A stretch of DNA of 41,884 nt from Alphaproteobacteria bacterium (GTDB lineage: Bacteria > Pseudomonadota > Alphaproteobacteria > UBA8366 > Aestuariispiraceae), in assembly GCA_030065235.1 (NCBI GenBank), contig JASJDC010000016.1, positions 1-41,884 on the forward strand, read 5' to 3'. Below the pieces are notes generated by a model that was not told the origin of the DNA, did no database searches, and was given only the letters and a program-made list of their open reading frames with translations. Each line of letters starts with the position of its first letter. Position 1 is the first letter of the stretch. Below are positions 36,050-41,884 of the stretch, in pieces. The position numbers were made by a program, and so were the translations under genes.

Positions 36050-37156
36050 ATGGTGACTGACGCGCCGCAACGCCCGCGCCGATCGTGGCCTTGGTTGTTG
36101 GCGGCGGTGTCGGCGCTTCTGGTAGGCTGGCTGGTATGGAGCCAATGGCTGAATCCATCGGGCGTGCGGCATGTCTTCTTCGATCCGCAAGATGAGACTT
36201 TCCCGGTCGAGGTGACTGGCTATTACGGCTACAACGGCGAGCGCGTCGAGTTCCGCCATATCATCGAATGCCGCAAGGCGATCTATCGCGGCGCCAACCG
36301 CGCCGGGACGGTGACGTGGACGCCAAATACGAAGCTTTTCGCCAGACACAATCCGGACGGGTCGACCCTGCTCTACGGTTTTCACGCCGGCAGACAAGAT
36401 AAGTTTGCGGCTGCCGAGTTCCACTGCAGCGATTTTCACGACGACCCGGATTTGGAGATCGAACGGTATCTGCAAATCGCCTGGATTGACGATATCAAGA
36501 CGTTCGGCAGCGTCTATTACGCGCGCAGCCGGTGGACGATACCGACGGATTTCTCGGGCCTGATCACACGTGGGCGAGTCTCGGCTCGCCGCATCGCAAC
36601 GGGCGCGCCGGACCCGGTCGACCCGATGGTGCATTGGGCCTATCCAATGATGTATTTGCGCGATACGGACGCGCTGGGCTTTGACCATGCAGAGCACGCC
36701 AGGCACGAGATCATTCGCGGTGGGTTCTACTATGGCTGTGTGCTCTGGTCGGTCATCGTAGACGATCATCGGAAAACCGGACATGAACTACCGCCAATCA
36801 ACCCGACGCCCCTGGGTTTTGTGGAGAATCTCTGCGGACTGCTCGACCGGACCGGGGCCAACTATCTGCCCCTGATCCCAGTCGGCGACGACCCATATCT
36901 GGTGAGTGTCGACTCGACCGGCCCGAACCTCTGGCACTACCACACCAGCCCGGATGTGGTGCGCGATGTCGCGAACAGCCGGCAGCCGCTGACGATCCGA
37001 ACCGATCTCGGCACGGTTTCGTTCCACGCCTGGACAAGAGGTGGCCGCAAGATTCTGGCCTGTACCGGTGGGGCCGAGCCGGTGTGTATGAGCGTCTTTC
37101 GAAGTTATCTTGATGTTTCTGCAAGCGCTGCCGCGCGTCTTGTGAAGGGGGAATGA
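36050..37156 (+). CDS. membrane-anchored protein of unknown function next to the RTX gene
   Basis: A 368-aa protein I do not recognise. One N-terminal span (residues ~14-31, WPWLLAAVSALLVGWLVW) is preceded by a short basic tail, predicting a single-pass anchor with the bulk outside the cytoplasm. The remainder is rich in aromatic residues and His (VRHVFFDPQDETFPVEVTGY, FHAGRQDKFAAAEFHCSDFH, GGFYYGCVLWSVIVDD). A GGGGAGGT site precedes the start. It ends one base before the RTX start codon, so the two are cotranscribed and probably functionally linked, for instance as an immunity, folding or surface-anchoring factor; that is inference. Confidence 0.6.
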   Translation: MVTDAPQRPRRSWPWLLAAVSALLVGWLVWSQWLNPSGVRHVFFDPQDETFPVEVTGYYGYNGERVEFRHIIECRKAIYRGANRAGTVTWTPNTKLFARHNPDGSTLLYGFHAGRQDKFAAAEFHCSDFHDDPDLEIERYLQIAWIDDIKTFGSVYYARSRWTIPTDFSGLITRGRVSARRIATGAPDPVDPMVHWAYPMMYLRDTDALGFDHAEHARHEIIRGGFYYGCVLWSVIVDDHRKTGHELPPINPTPLGFVENLCGLLDRTGANYLPLIPVGDDPYLVSVDSTGPNLWHYHTSPDVVRDVANSRQPLTIRTDLGTVSFHAWTRGGRKILACTGGAEPVCMSVFRSYLDVSASAAARLVKGE

Positions 37157-37157
37157 C

Positions 37158-40100
37158 ATGACAACCAGCATCCAGAACCGCGATTTATCGGACTATGCCT
37201 ACGCGCATCGGGCGAATTCGGATGCGAAGCTTGATATCAGCGGTATGGATAGTAGGCCGATTGATTCGAAGCTGGCCGCGGATGGCGTAACCGCCTCGAA
37301 TGAACTGATGGGGAGTCTTCGCGAAGATAGCGATCTTGGCACGCTCATGGCGTCGGAGAATGTCACGGTCGTCGCGGCGCGAGATACGGCAACCGGCGAC
37401 TATTCAGTCGGTTTTCGAGGTACTGCCTCTAAAGAGTTTGGACGGGAGCAGGATCAATCCAACAATCTTGGTATTGCGATCGACAGTCCGGACCTAAACC
37501 ATGTGCGCGCCGTTATTCGAGCCGCCAAAGGCGCCGCAGAGCTCTATAAGGATGCGTTGGGCGGCTTTACCGGCCATTCAAAAGGCGGCTGGGAAGCGAC
37601 CATAGCCGGGCTCGTCACCGGCAAACCCGTGACAGCCATCGACACGCCGGGTGTCGTCGGCGCTTTGCAAAATTCGTCGGTCCGTGCCGTTATTCGGGAA
37701 GAGCAAGGTTGGACCGAGGCGCAACTGGACGAAGCCATCGCATCTGCTCAGACACGGACGAATACGATTGTATTTCAACGTAGCTTCGTAAGTACTTTTC
37801 CTAGTTTAACCAACTATGCTACACGGCAAGGGCCTGGTCGGCAGCTCGTGGATGAGCTCGGTTACGACCCACCTGCTCTGATCGAGACGACCGATCACTT
37901 TGGTCGTGTGATGGTCGTCGTAACCCCGGACGACCAAGACGCGCTTTCGCTGCATAGCTTGGACAATCTTCCTGATGACCCCGCTTTTGAGGAATCGCTT
38001 GCGCGCGCGGAAGAGAATGGCGCTCTAACGTCTTTATACAATCCCGCAACTAGGAAATCCGCATCGGCCTTTACAGTTAACGGGAACATTTATTTAGTGG
38101 GCGACGTCAGCAATTTCGAGGATGCAGGCGGCAATCCCATTTCAACGCTGACATTCGCAGAACTGCAGGCGCGTTCTGGCAATGCCCCGGTGGGCGCCGA
38201 TGAGTTCCTGTCTGTCTTCGACTACAAAGAGTATCGCTTTAAGGCCGGCGTCGGTAGAAATCCGGATGCTGTCGTTGAATTGAAGCGGGACTTCTCTGCA
38301 GGCCTGTTGGATTTCGCCGAGCTTGTCGCGGCTCTCGAATCCCTTGGAACCGTAGAAAACACCAATACCGCTACTGTCGAAGCGTCCGACAATGTCACCT
38401 TTTGGGATATGCAATATGACAATGGCGTCCTTCAGCGTATCTGGTCGGATAAATCCACAACTGTGGAGTTTACGGAGACGGTGGGCGACACGGTTGCAGG
38501 CACATTCATCCATCACGATGGAAGTACCGGCGGCGCCATTGAATTTGTCGGCGGGATTGACGGTGACAGGCAGATATTCACCAATCCAGACGGCACTTCA
38601 ACACAAGTTGATTTTAGTGAGGATGATGTTTTTCTCACAGAATATGATGCGGACGGCGCCATCGTGTCTTTGGATAGAGTGTCCTACGAAGACTACGTGC
38701 CACCGAACCATCGTTTGTATGACGATGGTGACGGTGGCGACGGCGATAGCGGAGACTCTTCGGTTGACGACGGCGCGACCGGCGATAGCGACACCGGCTA
38801 CTATTGGCATGATCAGGGCGACCTTGGGCTCAACCGGTACGGCGATTACCTGCCGGGCACAATGTCTCCGTCGTTTTCGCTCGGGTTAGGCGGCGGCCTA
38901 AACTACTCCGCCTATTTCGATGACACGCCGGAATTCTGGGGCTCATTGCTGAACGTGAATCCGTCGTTCCAGGCTTTGGATCCCGGTGTCTCCTCCGACT
39001 ATCTTTTCTACAACGATTCAGGATCGACCGTGGACGGCGTGACGCCTTCTCCGATCGGGGCGGCTCGATCCGGGCTGGCGCAGTCGTTCCTGTTCGATGC
39101 GGGCGTCGCCAACCTGTCGGGGAGCCCGACAACGCGGGTGACGACGGACGAGGCCGGAGTTCGGTCGGTCAGCGGCGCGTTTCAGAATCCGGACGGCACG
39201 CTTGTCGACAGTATCGGGCCGGTGACGGCGAGTGGCGCGGGCTATGACGAAGACGGCTATTGGCGGTCGGCGGACGGGACGATCGCGGCGTTCGGCCCGC
39301 AAGAAGAGTTCGATAAGCTCTCGCCAGCCGAACAGCAGGCGCTTCTGGACAAGCGCGCGACCAATCAGCCCTTTTTCAGCTTTTTCGATTTTTTCGACAG
39401 CCTATTCGGCGATCACGAAGAGGAATCGGACTCGTCCAATAACGCCAATGACGGGCCGAAGCCTGAGTACGACCCTAAAACCGGGATTACCACGGTCAGC
39501 AACTTCCTGAGGGATTCCGGCGGCGGCTATATCGACAGTATCGGGCCTGTGACCGACGGCGGCGCCTATGACGTCAATGGAAACTGGCACCCGTCCAGTG
39601 GTCCGGTCGCCGCCTACGGTCCGATGGCGGAGTACAACGCGCGCACACCCCAAGAGCAGCAGGCGATCCAGGACGCCCGTGGCGGCGGCGCGTCTTTCTT
39701 CGGTGGGGGCCATCGTAGTGGAATCGCCAACAACAACCAAAGCGGTGAGTCAGGGAGCGACTATGACCTGAACAACGACGGGTTTGTCTCGGGCACGGAA
39801 TCCGCCGTTGCTTCGGGGTTCGGCGACCCGGTTTACGGCGAGTTCGGCGCCGCACCGGGGGCAGGCGCCGGATCTGGTGGAGGCGACTTGACGGGCGGCG
39901 AATCATCGGACGGCAATCACAACGAAAGCGACGTGTATGACGGCGGCGACACGTATAAGGGCAAAACCGTAGTTCAGTCCCGCGGCGGCCCTGTCCTGTC
40001 CGGAAACGGTAAACCAGTGACTCAAGGTCCCGGCGGAGGCGATCCCAGCAGTGGCGGCGGCAAGTCGCCGGTTCTGATCGATCTGGATGGGGATGGGATC

Positions 40101-41884
40101 GAGATCGTACCGCTGGAGCGCGCGGAGGCGGACGCGGACGCGGCGGCCTCGGACGCCGATGGCGGGACGCTGGATGCGCTCTCGGCGACCTTCTTCGATA
40201 TGGATAATGACGGCTATCGCGAGCGGACGAGCTGGCTGAGCTCGGATGACGGCTTCTTCGTGATCGACAAGAATTTGAACGGCCGGGTCGATCCTGATGG
40301 CGAGTTGGTCTTCGCCTTGGATACCGAGGACCCGAACGATACCGATCTGGAAGCTTTGGCGACGCTGTATGACGCCAATGGCGACGGCGTGTTGGACGCC
40401 AAGGATTCCGCCTTTTACAAAGCTCGGATCTGGCGCGATCTGGATCAGGATGGGGTGACCGATCCGGGTGAGTTGCAATATCTCCAGCAATTGGGGATTG
40501 AGAGTTTGACACTGACGGCGGACGGCGTCCAGGTCGAGCGCGACGGTGCGATTCTGGTCGGCAAGACCGATCTTGCCCTGACCGACGGATCCGCGCTGGA
40601 CGCCTATGATGCGGTGCTGGCGAATTCGGGGACCGGCTATCGGATTGCCGAGGACGGGCTGCGGCTGGAGATCGAACAGACCGGGCTGTTCATCGCCGGC
40701 GCGTTGGGCGCCGCAATGATCGCCGACGCCGCTGCTGAGGGCGCGGCCGGGCTGATCGGCGCGGAGCTGGGTGATACGCTCTCAACCAGCGGAACGGACG
40801 GCGTGGTGTTGGACGGCGCGGAAGGCGACGATGTTCTGACCGGCGGCGAGGGCCCCGACTGGCTGACCGGCGGGGCTGGCGACGATGTGATCAGCGCGGG
40901 CCCCGGCAATGATGTTTTGGTCATCGACGCGGCGGATGGGTCTGTCGATGGCGGCGACGGTTATGACGTCGCGCTGCTTGAAGGGGCGGCGGGCGTTTCC
41001 CTGGCGCTGGATACGGCGGGGGTTGAGGCGGCGTTCGGCGGCGATGGCGACGATACGCTCACTGTCTCGGCGGCGGACGATGTCGACCGGATGATAATGG
41101 GCGGCGCCGGTGACGACACGCTGACCGGCGGCGCGGGCGACGATCTGCTCTCCGGCGGCGACGGCGCCGATACGCTGGACGGCGGGGCCGGCGACGACAC
41201 GTTGTTTGTCGATGCAGCCGATCTGACTGGGGGCTCGGTCTCCGGCGGCGACGGCCGCGACACGCTCTATGTTGAGACAGCGGATGCGGTCACACTGGAT
41301 CTGTCGGCGACCGGCATCGAAACCGCCTTCGGCGGGGCCGGCGACGATGTCTTCACCGCCTCGGGCGACGAAGCCGTTCAGATGCATGGCGCGGATGGCG
41401 CCGACACGCTGACTGGCGGCGGCGGCTTTGACGTGATCCTCGGCGGCGCGGGGGCCGATACGCTCGATGGCGGCGAGGAGTTCGACTATCTCTCCTATGT
41501 CGGCTCGACGGCGGCGGTCACGGTTGATCTGGCCGCGGGAACCGCGCAGGGCGGCGATGCGGAAGGGGATTCGTTCAGCAATTTCGAGGGCGTGATCGGT
41601 TCGGCCTTTGGCGACACCCTGACCGGGGACTCTGCGAACAACGCCCTGTTTGGCGAGGGCGGCGACGACGTGCTCGACGGCGGCGCCGGGTCGGAAGGCG
41701 ACTATCTCGACGGCGGCGCCGGGATTGACACGGCCAACTACTCTGCCTCGTCGGGCGGCGTGACCATTGACCTGACTCCTGACGCCGATGGCGCGGCGCA
41801 GTTCCAGCAAGGCGGCGACGCGCAAGACGACCGGCTGTTCAACATCGAGAACCTAATCGGCTCGGCGCATGCGGACACTCTGAA
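37158..41884 (+). CDS. large RTX protein with lipase-like N-terminal domain (5' part; runs off the window)
   Basis: 1575 codons are visible and the frame is open to the window end. The N-terminal domain has FRGTASKEF and a nucleophile elbow GFTGHSKGGWEA (S141), the pattern of lipase-class-3/DUF2974 hydrolases. Residues ~682-733 and ~791-841 are two related modules starting DSIGPVT. An EF-hand-like block follows (~972-1100: VLIDLDGDGIEIVPL, DMDNDGYRERTSWL, LYDANGDGVLD, WRDLDQDGVTDPGEL). From ~1218 on come glycine- and aspartate-rich RTX nonapeptides (GGAGDDTLTGGAGDDLLSGG). The C-terminal secretion signal is not in the window. It is almost certainly the T1SS substrate; RTX repeats fold on calcium outside the cell. 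The start ATG lies just after the preceding gene, behind GGGGGAA. Confidence 0.93.
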   Translation, partial: MTTSIQNRDLSDYAYAHRANSDAKLDISGMDSRPIDSKLAADGVTASNELMGSLREDSDLGTLMASENVTVVAARDTATGDYSVGFRGTASKEFGREQDQSNNLGIAIDSPDLNHVRAVIRAAKGAAELYKDALGGFTGHSKGGWEATIAGLVTGKPVTAIDTPGVVGALQNSSVRAVIREEQGWTEAQLDEAIASAQTRTNTIVFQRSFVSTFPSLTNYATRQGPGRQLVDELGYDPPALIETTDHFGRVMVVVTPDDQDALSLHSLDNLPDDPAFEESLARAEENGALTSLYNPATRKSASAFTVNGNIYLVGDVSNFEDAGGNPISTLTFAELQARSGNAPVGADEFLSVFDYKEYRFKAGVGRNPDAVVELKRDFSAGLLDFAELVAALESLGTVENTNTATVEASDNVTFWDMQYDNGVLQRIWSDKSTTVEFTETVGDTVAGTFIHHDGSTGGAIEFVGGIDGDRQIFTNPDGTSTQVDFSEDDVFLTEYDADGAIVSLDRVSYEDYVPPNHRLYDDGDGGDGDSGDSSVDDGATGDSDTGYYWHDQGDLGLNRYGDYLPGTMSPSFSLGLGGGLNYSAYFDDTPEFWGSLLNVNPSFQALDPGVSSDYLFYNDSGSTVDGVTPSPIGAARSGLAQSFLFDAGVANLSGSPTTRVTTDEAGVRSVSGAFQNPDGTLVDSIGPVTASGAGYDEDGYWRSADGTIAAFGPQEEFDKLSPAEQQALLDKRATNQPFFSFFDFFDSLFGDHEEESDSSNNANDGPKPEYDPKTGITTVSNFLRDSGGGYIDSIGPVTDGGAYDVNGNWHPSSGPVAAYGPMAEYNARTPQEQQAIQDARGGGASFFGGGHRSGIANNNQSGESGSDYDLNNDGFVSGTESAVASGFGDPVYGEFGAAPGAGAGSGGGDLTGGESSDGNHNESDVYDGGDTYKGKTVVQSRGGPVLSGNGKPVTQGPGGGDPSSGGGKSPVLIDLDGDGIEIVPLERAEADADAAASDADGGTLDALSATFFDMDNDGYRERTSWLSSDDGFFVIDKNLNGRVDPDGELVFALDTEDPNDTDLEALATLYDANGDGVLDAKDSAFYKARIWRDLDQDGVTDPGELQYLQQLGIESLTLTADGVQVERDGAILVGKTDLALTDGSALDAYDAVLANSGTGYRIAEDGLRLEIEQTGLFIAGALGAAMIADAAAEGAAGLIGAELGDTLSTSGTDGVVLDGAEGDDVLTGGEGPDWLTGGAGDDVISAGPGNDVLVIDAADGSVDGGDGYDVALLEGAAGVSLALDTAGVEAAFGGDGDDTLTVSAADDVDRMIMGGAGDDTLTGGAGDDLLSGGDGADTLDGGAGDDTLFVDAADLTGGSVSGGDGRDTLYVETADAVTLDLSATGIETAFGGAGDDVFTASGDEAVQMHGADGADTLTGGGGFDVILGGAGADTLDGGEEFDYLSYVGSTAAVTVDLAAGTAQGGDAEGDSFSNFEGVIGSAFGDTLTGDSANNALFGEGGDDVLDGGAGSEGDYLDGGAGIDTANYSASSGGVTIDLTPDADGAAQFQQGGDAQDDRLFNIENLIGSAHADTL

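Noticed and set aside
39574-40512. 312-codon minus-strand frame
   Set aside because: Arg/Pro-rich antisense shadow of the RTX coding sequence.
40810-41884. Tandem DNA repeats suggestive of a CRISPR or satellite
   Set aside because: They encode RTX nonapeptides in frame; spacing and sequence follow the protein repeat, not a CRISPR array.

Overview
The window looks like a plasmid or plasmid-derived accessory region of a GC-rich, probably marine, alphaproteobacterium. Evidence: uniformly GC-rich coding in the metabolic and secretion blocks, a TRAP transporter, dimethylglycine-dehydrogenase and MttB-type genes of the kind common in Rhodospirillales and Rhodobacterales, and a ParA partition locus, a resolvase and F-type conjugation debris. 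No rRNA, tRNA or CRISPR array was seen.

Layout. (1) 1-5933, minus strand: a RES/Xre toxin-antitoxin pair with a dyad at its promoter, an istB remnant of an IS21-family element, a short gene that reads as a TraF-TraH hybrid, and a plasmid-type winged-helix protein. (2) 5934-21715: a catabolic island. A LysR regulator precedes a TRAP transporter (DctP, DctQ, DctM), a 3-hydroxyisobutyrate-dehydrogenase-like enzyme, an aldehyde dehydrogenase, a SelA-like PLP enzyme, the two halves of a D-glutamate-cyclase-like protein as separate overlapping genes, an MttB-family methyltransferase and a DMGDH/GcvT-like demethylase. A MetR-like LysR gene (minus strand) and a divergent class III aminotransferase close the island. 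(3) 21716-26897: a junction of broken IS3 and IS256 genes, a parA gene with a small partner flanked by ACATGTT-type repeats, a serine recombinase and a helix-turn-helix protein. (4) 26954-30718: a module bounded by inverted TGTCACGTAGCCCC-type transposon ends with internal 20-bp repeats. It carries cupin, PEBP and AraC genes and a PrlF/YhaV toxin-antitoxin pair, but no transposase. (5) 31168-41884: a type I secretion locus (HlyB-type ABC exporter, HlyD-type adaptor), a GNAT acetyltransferase, a membrane-anchored protein of unknown function, and a giant RTX protein with an N-terminal lipase-like domain that runs off the window end.

How it fits together. The island reads as import of a small organic solute by the TRAP system, N-demethylation to feed one-carbon units into tetrahydrofolate, and processing of the carbon skeleton by PLP, cyclase/hydro-lyase and dehydrogenase enzymes. 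The substrate cannot be read from sequence; an N-methylated amino acid or betaine is the best inference. The T1SS genes very probably export the RTX protein encoded next to them. Two toxin-antitoxin systems, the partition locus and the mobile-element debris fit a low-copy accessory replicon assembled by repeated insertion and deletion.
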